From a virus, in the IMG/VR virus record IMGVR_UViG_3300006927_000060, positions 1 through 27,256 of that record: a stretch of 27,256 nt of DNA; one strand, given 5' to 3'. The notes under the pieces are model-generated. The model ran no database searches. It saw only the letters and a program-made list of their open reading frames with translations, and was not told the origin of the DNA. Below, piece after piece: positions 7,501-14,424 of this stretch. The position numbers and the translations under genes were made by a program. Position 1 is the first letter of the stretch; each line of letters opens with the position of its first letter.

Positions 7501-10187
7501 GCGGTGATTCTTCTGGTGATTCTCATTGCATCAACTGTACAATAGATGATTCTGTTTTCAAATATCACAATAATGATCCTGGATATGTTGGATATCATTG
7601 CCCGTCTTGTGCTGAATATGGTAGATGTTGCGTTTCTAAATGGTGGAGTGTTAAAGAGGATTTAGAAAATAATAGTTCGATTAATAGTGCAGAAGAGGCT
7701 CTAGATTATGTAGATAATGACCCACAGCATGAAGGATTAGATGGAACAGAAACATATTGTTTATCTTCAACTGAAGGTATGTGTGACATGATGATGGGTC
7801 ATTTTGAACCATCATTCCAGCAGTATGAAAACTCTAGTTGTCCCGATGCTCCAGGAGGAGAATGTTGCCCCTCCAGTGACCCAACATATAACTCTTTCTG
7901 TGATTTGGATCAAGTCGTTTGTTGCTCACGAACGAGTGGTCATGGTGGGTTGGAAATGAGAGATAGTTGGTATGATTGTGTTTTTGGAGATTTTGATACA
8001 ACTGGAAAATTTGGTGTTCCTTTATCTCCAAGATATAAAACGGTACAAGATGTGCCCGACGAGATTAAAAGCAAATTAAGTTGTGGTCAAGCATATGCTG
8101 GTGGTGTTTGTTGTTATAAACATCACGTTGGGTCTGACTGCGATGGTAACTGGGTGGCACCGTGGTTAGAGAATGTATGTTCAGAAATTGCTGAAGAAGA
8201 CTGTCATTTTAATGGTAGTACTCGTTACTATAAATGGCTAGATGGGGCGGATTGTTCAGACAACCCATGTCACCGGGGAATTCATTGTTGTACTGATGGT
8301 GAATGCTATGAGTTTACTGTTAGGGATGGTCAACGGGATTGTGGTGCAGGCATTGAGGAATACGCCACTACATTCCCCACCGCTGCTACTGTATGTGGCA
8401 GGGCGGGGGGGAGTTCCGACATTCTCGGCTCGCTTGGTATGTGTTGTGCAGATAACGCGGGTACAGAAGAATGTGATGGGTTAACACCCTCTTCCTGTAC
8501 GGGTGCTTGTTGCGTTAATGGTAATTGTGAGGACCTGCTTCTATCAGAGTGTGACGGCGGTTCTACTGGTAACTATCTTGGACCTGGCACTGAATGTAAG
8601 TATATAACTTGCGGAGGAAGATGCTGTCCGTCCTACGACGATACAGCGGGGACTCAGTGCCAACATGCGGTGGACTTGGCTGCATGTCGAGACCTTAATG
8701 GTTATAATGCCAACTTTGATGGTCATAATACAGTCTGTGGAGATGCTACATGTGAAAATAACGGCGGACTTGGTGTTGACACGCAGTGTTTTACTACTGG
8801 AGCATGTTGTATTCAAGGTAGTTGCACAGATATGGAGATACCAAATGAAGACGGCTATGACGATGCTATAGGCCCAGAGGAATGTCATGCTCAAAATGGT
8901 ACTTGGCACTACCGAGGTTCGTGTTGTAGTAGACCTGATTTTGATTGTAATACCAAATGGGAACGGGGTGCGTGTTGTTGGACCGACCAGTACGGCCGGA
9001 ACCGATGTTGGAATGCGTCTCGGCAGTTTTGTGACCAGGCATTCGGCGGTGGGGAATGGCAAGGAATTAATACTACATGTAATGATGAAAACCTTCCGGG
9101 TATGTGTTATCCAGAGGGTGCATGTTGTCTACCTGATGGTACTTGTCAATATACTTCGAAGCAATCCTGCTTGTCTTGGGGAGAAACTTCATATTTTTAT
9201 GAACCAAGATCAGGAGAACAATATTACACCGACTGTGACGACGATGTCGTAAGGTGTGAACGGGGAACTTGTTGTATTCCCAACCCCGATGAACTCCATG
9301 ATGCAGAATGTAAAAATACAATATGGCCTCGATGCAAAGAATATCTCAAAAATTCTTGTAACACTTATACTGACTATTGGGAAGATAATTTCGGAGATTA
9401 TGAAGGCGAAACCACTCTTTGTTTCCTGGATAACTTCTACGACGCCATGGACGAATATCTTTGGACACTAGATAATGCTTGTGGTTCTAATGGGTATAAC
9501 TGCAATTTCCCGAGAGTTGCATGTTGTGATGATGGTGTTTGTATTGATAATCGATATGATTATGCTGGTTGTGAGGCCGCTGGTGGTATAGTACTTGATC
9601 CTGGTGATCCAGATTGGTCTTCATGTGATGATCTCAATTGTGGCCATGTGGTTGCTGATGTTTGTGTTGCTCCGGAATTACACAGTGTTCAAACTAATCC
9701 CAGTTGGCGATACCCCACTCTCGTTTCTGGTATACCTGCATGTACATGTGGTGCTGGTGGTGACGTGGGTGCATGTTGGAAGACAAAGGGTAGCGGGAAC
9801 AATTGTGTTAATATAACGTGTGCGACCTGTGTTGATGATTATCGTGGTATATTCTTAGGAGAAGGAAGCGATTGCAACCAAGATGATAGTCTTGGAGATT
9901 TCCTTCCCGGCGCGGAGGGCACATGTTGGATGGAGCCGAGTATCGAAGACCTGACGTATACGGAGTGTCAACAATTCGCCGGATTCTTTACAGCGAAGAG
10001 TGCCTGTTTCGATGACGACGGCGATTGCAGCAACAGCACCAGTATTATACCATTCAAGCAATGTTGTGTGGAAGGGAATGTAGATGTATGTGTCGATGAG
10101 GGCAAGACGGATGAATACCCACGATACTGGAGAGCACCCACTCCAGATCATCCTTGGTTCTATAGTTGCGATGGAGATTACCCATAA
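4533..10187 (+). CDS. Giant cysteine-rich repeat protein with collagen-like N-terminus (putative virion fibre/adhesin)
   Basis: 1884 residues. Start chosen because MVYIGSSR matches the start of the preceding protein (MIIGSSR); the ribosome site is weak (GGGA), so coupling to the upstream gene is likely. Residues 19-48 are collagen-like. Residues ~95-145 (LQGASGTTFFFKSITGG) match the beta-rich segment of the previous gene. From ~332 to the end there are about two dozen units of the form G-x-CC-x(4-15)-C-x(5-12)-C-x-GG-x-[FW]-x-C, with cysteine near one residue in seven in the units counted. Similar GACC repeats occur, from memory, in secreted proteins of environmental bacteria such as Planctomycetes. 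No transmembrane segment or enzyme motif is seen. Either a disulphide-rich or a metal-binding fold is possible. It sits in the adhesin cluster next to neck genes, so a virion surface role is inferred, not shown. Confidence 0.6.
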   Translation: MVYIGSSRVYPNNTEGMIGPTGPSGPMGPVGSFDGSTSGLTGPTGPTGYYIVEGYTASDSFHIKLSNDIGFTLDNLLDLENNLYDAYGITMPVPVGFTGGNIFDEYLQGASGTTFFFKSITGGANITVTSTDNSIIIKSSSNSFSGVTLGAITDEKVIITSSSNSDALQDQVISSSISIIPESGITGALDLEYNNVFNPYSLNKLSVGPIQETELVGITGGPCLGGPCVQGEGILLDIRDGSVIKIATPIGIQGITGEFNSLGWFSFTAFIDGNDLWDVPSDIKFENDTSLGCGLNIVHFTYDPTLSSSNWKASLVSKNYNKDDCPIIENSIGSCCYINESGSQECLEYMTSEDCTINYGGNFSLLTPCSSSCSELIIGICCIGPDCHQDMSNTECDYFGGIFWDYIPCPPNSSYGVCCLSGNRCETNTLIGYCDSSGGTWYSYDVGADCGWCLDKPEDTGACCPANSGDCYQTTGDKCISPWNFLGVGTECSQCGNILGSACSTEVTSCIDNITNDESPGYPYIWSPVPCSQNNTCSSGACCTPDNGGDFFTCRSNILGYNCTGTFYPNTSCSGLSDEQCPAAPEDHDFWCCTLYAVCSGYDCCSDCTLGKCLDPNDDCSACCYAAAKGWFLDGNPPGNYVCTGPYNTQDYDPSVQCPSWVIDQELIYPPCNATCTAGSGCDDVCTGSVYVDDEYVYACPSCGGCAGSECPGCCTGVSEAARTAEDVTNCADCDVVGEDFCCDPCQQTGSCCVNVATDDLQDEYICIIPTLDDGTPFGCISELQCEILDGTWVEGGVCGEIDCCEHMPLLGACCVFDNSLNQYICTIATPTNCLNSGGLFMGHETSCDDMLCGCEAYGACCIPNFDNSTYTCEETTGTNCTQLEGIFVENSLCGNTDCNEISFTGACCNEYYGTCADNVSITDCTGTFHFQDTCDSIVKNNSLLLDPRLDPTDSQENSFNTSYLQWKAWPGKSQYPFGAECEDLSCSYCGDSSGDSHCINCTIDDSVFKYHNNDPGYVGYHCPSCAEYGRCCVSKWWSVKEDLENNSSINSAEEALDYVDNDPQHEGLDGTETYCLSSTEGMCDMMMGHFEPSFQQYENSSCPDAPGGECCPSSDPTYNSFCDLDQVVCCSRTSGHGGLEMRDSWYDCVFGDFDTTGKFGVPLSPRYKTVQDVPDEIKSKLSCGQAYAGGVCCYKHHVGSDCDGNWVAPWLENVCSEIAEEDCHFNGSTRYYKWLDGADCSDNPCHRGIHCCTDGECYEFTVRDGQRDCGAGIEEYATTFPTAATVCGRAGGSSDILGSLGMCCADNAGTEECDGLTPSSCTGACCVNGNCEDLLLSECDGGSTGNYLGPGTECKYITCGGRCCPSYDDTAGTQCQHAVDLAACRDLNGYNANFDGHNTVCGDATCENNGGLGVDTQCFTTGACCIQGSCTDMEIPNEDGYDDAIGPEECHAQNGTWHYRGSCCSRPDFDCNTKWERGACCWTDQYGRNRCWNASRQFCDQAFGGGEWQGINTTCNDENLPGMCYPEGACCLPDGTCQYTSKQSCLSWGETSYFYEPRSGEQYYTDCDDDVVRCERGTCCIPNPDELHDAECKNTIWPRCKEYLKNSCNTYTDYWEDNFGDYEGETTLCFLDNFYDAMDEYLWTLDNACGSNGYNCNFPRVACCDDGVCIDNRYDYAGCEAAGGIVLDPGDPDWSSCDDLNCGHVVADVCVAPELHSVQTNPSWRYPTLVSGIPACTCGAGGDVGACWKTKGSGNNCVNITCATCVDDYRGIFLGEGSDCNQDDSLGDFLPGAEGTCWMEPSIEDLTYTECQQFAGFFTAKSACFDDDGDCSNSTSIIPFKQCCVEGNVDVCVDEGKTDEYPRYWRAPTPDHPWFYSCDGDYP
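4587..4676 (+). repeat. Collagen-like Gly-x-y run in the giant Cys-rich gene
   Basis: Two short runs of GPT/GPS/GPM/GPV and GLT/GPT triplets separated by a Ser/Gly stretch encode residues 19-48. It corresponds in position to the collagen-like run of the preceding gene. Confidence 0.75.
5526..10107 (+). repeat. Array of about two dozen cysteine-rich GACC-type protein repeats
   Basis: Units start at motifs such as GSCC, GICC, GVCC, GACC, GRCC, GECC, GMCC and GTCC and are about 30-80 residues long. They diverge strongly in sequence but keep the CC opener and a GG-x-F/W before a late cysteine. The last units replace CC with CW (GACW, GTCW). Low DNA identity between units means the array is old or under diversifying pressure rather than freshly duplicated. 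Confidence 0.75.
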
Positions 10188-10207
10188 ATGATAAAAGGTA
10201 CATAAAA

Positions 10208-11161
10208 ATGACAACTGATACAAAATCAATTTGCAGATATATCCTTAAAGAAACGGATGATTACACTTCTTTTGAAATAAAAAGTTGTCTTGATTCTTTG
10301 AGAACAGGGGAAATTAAATCATATAAGAATGTTTTTGGAGTTGATGTCTTAGAACGAAATGACTTTTTTTGTAATAAAGCCTGCTATAAAACCTTCATAG
10401 AAACAATCACAAATAAAAAGGCAATAGCATCAGTTAAAAGAACGTATTGGTCACCAAAACAATCATCGCCATATAAAACTAAAAACTACAACGAAGAAAA
10501 TATAATAGAAATAACAATAAATGACAGCAGTGATATTTTGTCGTTCTGTGAAGCCCACGAACCACATGATGATATTATTGTTAGAGATGAATCAAGCAAA
10601 GGATTCAAAAGAGAGTCGAAAAAATTATACATCATCACATCAGACAAATCATTTAATCCAGAAGATTTTATAAATGACTATTCTGAAAATGTTAATTTTG
10701 TAACATCAAATCTTGATTCTTCTGGGTATGGTGTTTATACTACAGCAACAAATGAAGAACTTCTGAATTATGGTGATTTCGGAAAACACAAGTATTATGA
10801 CACATGTGACAAAAGTACACCTTGTTGTGATAATTGTTCAATATATGCTATTGGGAACTGCATAACAATAAATTCATGTAAATGGATATTTTCTGATGGA
10901 ATGTATGATTTAGTCTGTTCTGATGAACACAAATGTTCCGAAGCATACCCCATGTCAATCGATATATTACCAACAGAATTCTATAATTCAGATCTAAATA
11001 GCGATAAAAGAAAAATATGGAAAAAATTAATAAACGAATCCAAAACAATCAAAGAAAGTTCAAAAAAGAATTTATTCATTCCAGAATTAAATCAATGTTT
11101 ATGGTTTGAATGTATACCAAATTCGTTAAATGATCCCTGTAAAAAATACGGAAAATGTTAA
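10208..11161 (+). CDS. Hypothetical protein with C-terminal cysteine clusters
   Basis: Not recognised. The reading frame can be extended back to an ATG at 10166 inside the preceding gene, but the ATG at 10208 (MTTDTKSICRYIL) lies just past the upstream stop and has AAAGG about 7-8 bases before it, so 317 residues is preferred. The first ~200 residues are charged and poor in cysteine apart from CNKACYKTF. A dense cluster follows, STPCCDNCSIYAIGNC then VCSDEHKC, and the last 25 residues hold four more cysteines (CLWFECIP, PCKKYGKC). This loosely echoes the CC units of the upstream giant protein, which may mean a partner, chaperone or small structural protein of that fibre. No catalytic motif, signal peptide or membrane span is visible. 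Codon use is AT-rich, unlike the GC-richer end of the upstream gene. Confidence 0.7.
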   Translation: MTTDTKSICRYILKETDDYTSFEIKSCLDSLRTGEIKSYKNVFGVDVLERNDFFCNKACYKTFIETITNKKAIASVKRTYWSPKQSSPYKTKNYNEENIIEITINDSSDILSFCEAHEPHDDIIVRDESSKGFKRESKKLYIITSDKSFNPEDFINDYSENVNFVTSNLDSSGYGVYTTATNEELLNYGDFGKHKYYDTCDKSTPCCDNCSIYAIGNCITINSCKWIFSDGMYDLVCSDEHKCSEAYPMSIDILPTEFYNSDLNSDKRKIWKKLINESKTIKESSKKNLFIPELNQCLWFECIPNSLNDPCKKYGKC

Positions 11162-11181
11162 TTGACAATTAATAAATCTAA

Positions 11182-11189
11182 TATACAAT
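11182..11189 (+). promoter_or_regulatory. Weak candidate late-promoter-like octamer (TATACAAT)
   Basis: TATACAAT lies in the 53-base gap before the gene at 11215, 33 bases from its start codon. It resembles the TATACATA octamers seen ahead of gp13, gp20 and gp22 but is a poorer match to T4 late TATAAATA. Confidence 0.25.
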
Positions 11190-11214
11190 ATGAAATAAAG
11201 GAGAGTTTTATTAT

Positions 11215-11817
11215 ATGAGTGAGTATAATATGAATCAAACCCCAGAAGAAAAAAAAGACTGTGGGTGCGGTAAAAATAAGAATTTTAAAAAACAAGAACT
11301 TCCAGATCAAGGTGGTTTTTTAAAGAGAAAGATGAGCATGATTCAGAGTTTTGCATCATCTTTAACTTCTAGGGGAGTGAATAACAAAAAGATCAACAGA
11401 GCAAATAAACAACTTAGAGTCTTAAGTTGTATTGGAAATGATTTTATAGGTGGTGATCTTCCCCAATGTGAACAGTTAAAAATTAGTAAAGTTGATTCAA
11501 CAAAACGATATTGTGGGGCATGTGGTTGTGGTGACAGAAAAGGAACGTGGTTAATTTCAGATTCAAATGAATATGGTAAATTAGATTACCCAAAGGTGGG
11601 GTGTCCGTTGCAAATGCCAGGATTTACCAATTATCGAGAAAGTCTACCAGAAGAAGCACAAGAACCAACCACCAGAAAGTACTTCATTGAACATATTTCA
11701 TATAAAGAGTTAGAAATAATACCAGTAACACTCCCGCAATTAACAGAAAAACAAGAAAAGGCTATGGAAGAATCTCAAAAAAGAATGCAAAAGATGAGAG
11801 AAGAAAAACAAAAGTAA
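11215..11817 (+). CDS. Hypothetical protein with Cys-rich (possibly zinc-binding) motif
   Basis: 200 residues, with AAAGGAGAG about 9 bases before the ATG. Not confidently recognised. An N-terminal KKDCGCGKNKNF is followed by a basic helix-prone stretch. A central CGACGCGDRKGTWL and a later VGCPLQMPGF give a Cys-x2-Cys-x-Cys...Cys pattern that could bind zinc. The last ~30 residues form a highly charged helix rich in Lys, Glu and Met. I recall similar small proteins next to structural genes in marine T4-like phages, but cannot name a family. It is the last gene before an intrinsic terminator, so it closes the adhesin-side unit; it does not overlap the neck genes. A structural accessory or assembly role is possible but unsupported. 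Confidence 0.7.
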   Translation: MSEYNMNQTPEEKKDCGCGKNKNFKKQELPDQGGFLKRKMSMIQSFASSLTSRGVNNKKINRANKQLRVLSCIGNDFIGGDLPQCEQLKISKVDSTKRYCGACGCGDRKGTWLISDSNEYGKLDYPKVGCPLQMPGFTNYRESLPEEAQEPTTRKYFIEHISYKELEIIPVTLPQLTEKQEKAMEESQKRMQKMREEKQK

Positions 11818-11859
11818 TAAGAAGAAAATTAAGAATAAATTCTCCAATAGTGGGAAAAA

Positions 11860-11881
11860 GCACCTAATTAGGTGCTTTTTT
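11860..11881 (+). terminator. Intrinsic terminator after the adhesin/hypothetical block
   Basis: A perfect 16-base palindrome (GCACCTAATTAGGTGC, 11860-11875), extended by A5 before and T6 after, forms a hairpin followed by a T-rich tract. It sits in the 92-base gap between the gene ending at 11817 and gp13. The A-stem-T symmetry may let it act on both strands, though no opposing gene is present. Confidence 0.85.
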
Positions 11882-11885
11882 CTTT

Positions 11886-11893
11886 TATACATA
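11886..11893 (+). promoter_or_regulatory. Candidate T4-type late promoter before gp13 (TATACATA)
   Basis: TATACATA differs at one base from the T4 late promoter TATAAATA. It lies directly after the terminator and 24 bases before the gp13 start. The identical octamer occurs before gp20 and gp22. A gp55-like sigma factor would be the expected reader; no such gene is in the window. Confidence 0.5.
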
Positions 11894-11909
11894 TAATTAG
11901 GAGAATCTT

Positions 11910-12716
11910 ATGCCAATACCAACGTCTAGAGAAAGTATAATAGAATATTCATTTCGTTCTCTTGGGTATCCTGTGGTGGAGATTAATGTTGATCATGGAC
12001 AGGCTCAAGATAGATTAGATGATGCTTTAGATTATTTCGTTGAAAGGCATTTTGATGGAGTCGAACGTGCTTATTTCAAATATCAAATAACACAAACTGA
12101 CATTACAAATAAATACATTGACACTGATTCTTTGGGAGCGGTTAATGGGTTTGGTGGAGATGGACCAACAGGTAAAGATATTGTTACTATAAGTCGAATA
12201 CTTCAATTTGGTGATTTTGCCAATATTAGTATGTTTGATGTTAGATATCAAATGGCGTTAATGGACTATTTTGGTATCAATCGGGGCTTGGGTGGAAATA
12301 GTTCTATGGGTCTTGCAAGTTACGACTCCACCAAAAGATATATCAGTCTATTAACTGATTTTTTCCAACCAGAAAAGAATGTCAGATTTAGTAAGGTAAC
12401 TAATAAACTTCATATTGATATGAACTGGGAAAATGAAATAACAGCCAATGAATATCTAATAATTGACGCATATGTTAAATTAGATCCGGAAACTTTTCCA
12501 GAAATTTGGAATGACCGGTATTTAAAGAGATATCTAACGGCTCTTATCAAAAAACAATGGGGTCAGAACCTTTCTAAGTTTGAAGGTATTCAGTTGCCGG
12601 GTGGCGTTTCTTTTAATGGAAATCAACTTGTTGCCCAGGGAGAAGATGAGATATTACGAATCGAAGAAGAAATTAAATCACAAGTCGAACTTCCAATTGA
12701 CTTCATGACAGGTTGA
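11910..12716 (+). CDS. 13: Neck protein gp13 (head completion)
   Basis: 268 residues, AGGAGA before the ATG. Matches the gp13 family of T4-like phages (T4 gp13 is ~309 residues): N-terminal PTSRESIIEYSFRSLGYPVV, then VDHGQAQDRLDDALDYFVERHFDG, and a C-terminal helical part with RYLTALIKKQWGQNLSKFEG. In T4, gp13 and gp14 form the neck that closes the DNA-filled head below the portal and gives the tail its docking site. Position directly before gp14 and gp15 is the expected order. It follows a terminator and a late-promoter-like octamer, so it probably starts a transcription unit. It ends in TGA, 16 bases before gp14. No anomalies seen. Confidence 0.88.
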   Translation: MPIPTSRESIIEYSFRSLGYPVVEINVDHGQAQDRLDDALDYFVERHFDGVERAYFKYQITQTDITNKYIDTDSLGAVNGFGGDGPTGKDIVTISRILQFGDFANISMFDVRYQMALMDYFGINRGLGGNSSMGLASYDSTKRYISLLTDFFQPEKNVRFSKVTNKLHIDMNWENEITANEYLIIDAYVKLDPETFPEIWNDRYLKRYLTALIKKQWGQNLSKFEGIQLPGGVSFNGNQLVAQGEDEILRIEEEIKSQVELPIDFMTG

Positions 12717-12732
12717 GCAAGGAGACCTTTGG

Positions 12733-13659
12733 ATGGCTCGAAATCCATATTTTAAAGAATATTCTGGCGAACAAACCCTAACTGATGATGTTACAATAGA
12801 GATCATCAAAATGATGGGTAAGGATATGGTATACATTCCTAGAACTCTCGTTAATGTGGATACTCTCTTTGGGGAAGATGACATCTCAAAATTTGATGAT
12901 GGATATACTATTGAGATGTACATAGAATCGGTAAATGGATTTTCGGGTAGAGGCGATGTTCTTTCAAAGTTTGGTATTGAAATTAAAGATAATGTTGAAT
13001 TAGTCGTTTCAAGAAAACGATTTGAGGATGCAGTTGGAACGTATGAAAATATAACAAGACCAAGAGAAGGTGACTTGATTTATTTTCCTCTCTCTAAGAC
13101 AGTATTTGAGATTAATTTTGTTGAACACGAAAACCCATTCTATCAACTTGGTAAACTCTTTACTTATAAATTATCATGTGAAACCTTCACCTATAGCCAT
13201 GAGGAAATTGATACGGGTATATCTGATATTGATAAGGTTGAAACAGACAGAAAGAAATTTGCAGTTGAACTGACGTTGGGAACTAGTCATACTGTATCAT
13301 ATCCAAACTTCTTTGAGGGGGAAAGTGTATATCAAGTTCTAGGCGTCACTGGAGCGGGTGCTACTTTAGGAAACGCAACATCTACTGCAATTGCTGTTGA
13401 TTGGGACTTAATCACAACTAAATTGAATATAACAAATATTGTTGGGTCATTCTCAACAAGTGCCGGAGAAACCATCAAGGGTGCGGTCTCTGGTGCTGAA
13501 TATGACGTTTCTTCTAAGACTACAACTACTATTATTGTGCCCAACGAGCCGGTGACAGATACTCCAGTGGGAGACAACGAAGAGATTGAATTGATCAGAG
13601 ATGTTGAAGATATATTTGACTTTACTGAAACTGATCCTTTTTCGGAAGGTACATATTAG
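12733..13659 (+). CDS. 14: Neck protein gp14 (head completion)
   Basis: 308 residues, AAGGAGA ahead of the ATG. Characteristic gp14 segments: RNPYFKEYSGEQTLTDD (3-19), MVYIPRTLVNVDTLFGED (32-49), VNGFSGRGDVLSKFGIE (67-83), RPREGDLIYFPL (109-120) and FVEHENPFYQLGKLFTYKLSCE (129-150). T4 gp14 is ~256 residues; the extra length here is a Gly/Thr/Val-rich beta segment at ~195-262 (FFEGESVYQVLGV ... GAVSGAEYDVSS) that looks like a small inserted domain. It acts with gp13 in the neck. The gene ends in TAG, the only clearly terminal TAG in the window, and gp15 begins 3 bases later in the same frame; see the findings. Confidence 0.87.
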   Translation: MARNPYFKEYSGEQTLTDDVTIEIIKMMGKDMVYIPRTLVNVDTLFGEDDISKFDDGYTIEMYIESVNGFSGRGDVLSKFGIEIKDNVELVVSRKRFEDAVGTYENITRPREGDLIYFPLSKTVFEINFVEHENPFYQLGKLFTYKLSCETFTYSHEEIDTGISDIDKVETDRKKFAVELTLGTSHTVSYPNFFEGESVYQVLGVTGAGATLGNATSTAIAVDWDLITTKLNITNIVGSFSTSAGETIKGAVSGAEYDVSSKTTTTIIVPNEPVTDTPVGDNEEIELIRDVEDIFDFTETDPFSEGTY

Positions 13660-13662
13660 AAA

Positions 13663-14223
13663 ATGTTTAGTGCATTTTACAACGAATCATTACGAAAATT
13701 AGTCATTGGATTTGGCAGTCTATTCAATGAAATTCATATTATTCGTAGAAATTCTGATGGTACAGAAAAAGAAAGAATTCGTATTCCGATATCTTATGGG
13801 CCAAAAGAAAAATTCATAAGAAGAATAACAGAATCCAGTTCTATTTCAGATAGTAACAAAGTTCAAATAACTCTACCAAGATTGGGATTTGAAATTCTCA
13901 ATATCAATTATGATCCCATTAGAAAAACAAATAAATTAGGCAAAACTAAAGAAAAAGATATTGATTATAGCGTTAAGTGGAACTATAGAGAAGTACCTTA
14001 TAATATAACATTCGGTTTATATTCGTTCACCAGAACTATGGACGATAACCTACAAGTGATAGAGCAAATAACACCGTTTTTCACACCAGAATTTATCGTT
14101 TCAATGAATGTAAATGATATTAACAAAAACATTGATATCCCCATTGTGTTGAATGCAGTTAATACATCTGAAGATTATGAAGGCGAATTTGATTATAGAA
14201 GAAGTATTATAAGTACTTTTTAG
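13663..14223 (+). CDS. 15: Proximal tail sheath stabiliser gp15, interrupted by amber codon 187
   Basis: Recognisable as the gp15 family, whose hexamer caps the tail and joins it to the neck: MFSAFYNESLRKLVIGFGSL, EKERIRIPISYGPKEKFIRR, then VEQITPFFTPEF-type sequence and FDYRRSII near the end. T4 gp15 is 272 residues; here translation meets TAG after 186. Sequence with gp15 character (FTAKTYVYGP) continues in frame after the TAG for 67 codons to TGA at 14422-14424, giving 253 residues if read through. So the natural product is either the full protein via suppression or recoding, a truncated version, or the TAG is a mutation or sequencing error. The gene starts 3 bases after gp14 in the same frame; the likely ribosome site is GGAAGG, rather far away (~13 bases). 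Confidence 0.85.
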   Translation: MFSAFYNESLRKLVIGFGSLFNEIHIIRRNSDGTEKERIRIPISYGPKEKFIRRITESSSISDSNKVQITLPRLGFEILNINYDPIRKTNKLGKTKEKDIDYSVKWNYREVPYNITFGLYSFTRTMDDNLQVIEQITPFFTPEFIVSMNVNDINKNIDIPIVLNAVNTSEDYEGEFDYRRSIISTF

Positions 14224-14424
14224 TTTACTGCGAAAACATACGTTTATGGACCAGAAAAGACATCTTCAATAATACTAGATGCAAGTGTGGAATTGTATAA
14301 TGTCGAAGGTGACGCATGGCCATCAATTTCTGATCCATATACCTACAGAGTGCGTGCAACAGGTGATACTGGTGGAAATACTGGTGGTTCGACAGCAGGA
14401 AGGAATGAAGTAGTTTATGAGTGA
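14224..14424 (+). other. 15: C-terminal continuation of gp15 beyond the in-frame TAG
   Basis: 67 codons in the gp15 frame: FTAKTYVYGPEKTSSI at the start, then a short acidic/beta stretch and a Gly/Thr-rich tail (TGDTGGNTGG), ending NEVVYE at TGA (14422-14424). The TGA overlaps the gp16 start (14417) by 8 bases, the spacing expected of an intact gp15-gp16 junction. There is no in-frame ATG and no ribosome site in the segment, so it is unlikely to be a separate gene. It is best read as the missing C-terminal third-to-quarter of gp15. Confidence 0.8.

Noticed and set aside
8544-9062. 172-codon open frame on the minus strand
   Set aside because: It lies opposite the Cys-rich repeats of the giant gene. 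Frequent Cys and Gly codons leave few stops on the other strand, and the translation is low-complexity Ser/Thr/Ile with no ribosome site or promoter.
10166-10207. Earlier in-frame ATG for the gene starting at 10208
   Set aside because: It would begin inside the previous gene and add 14 residues; the ATG at 10208 has AAAGG close ahead and lies just after the upstream stop.
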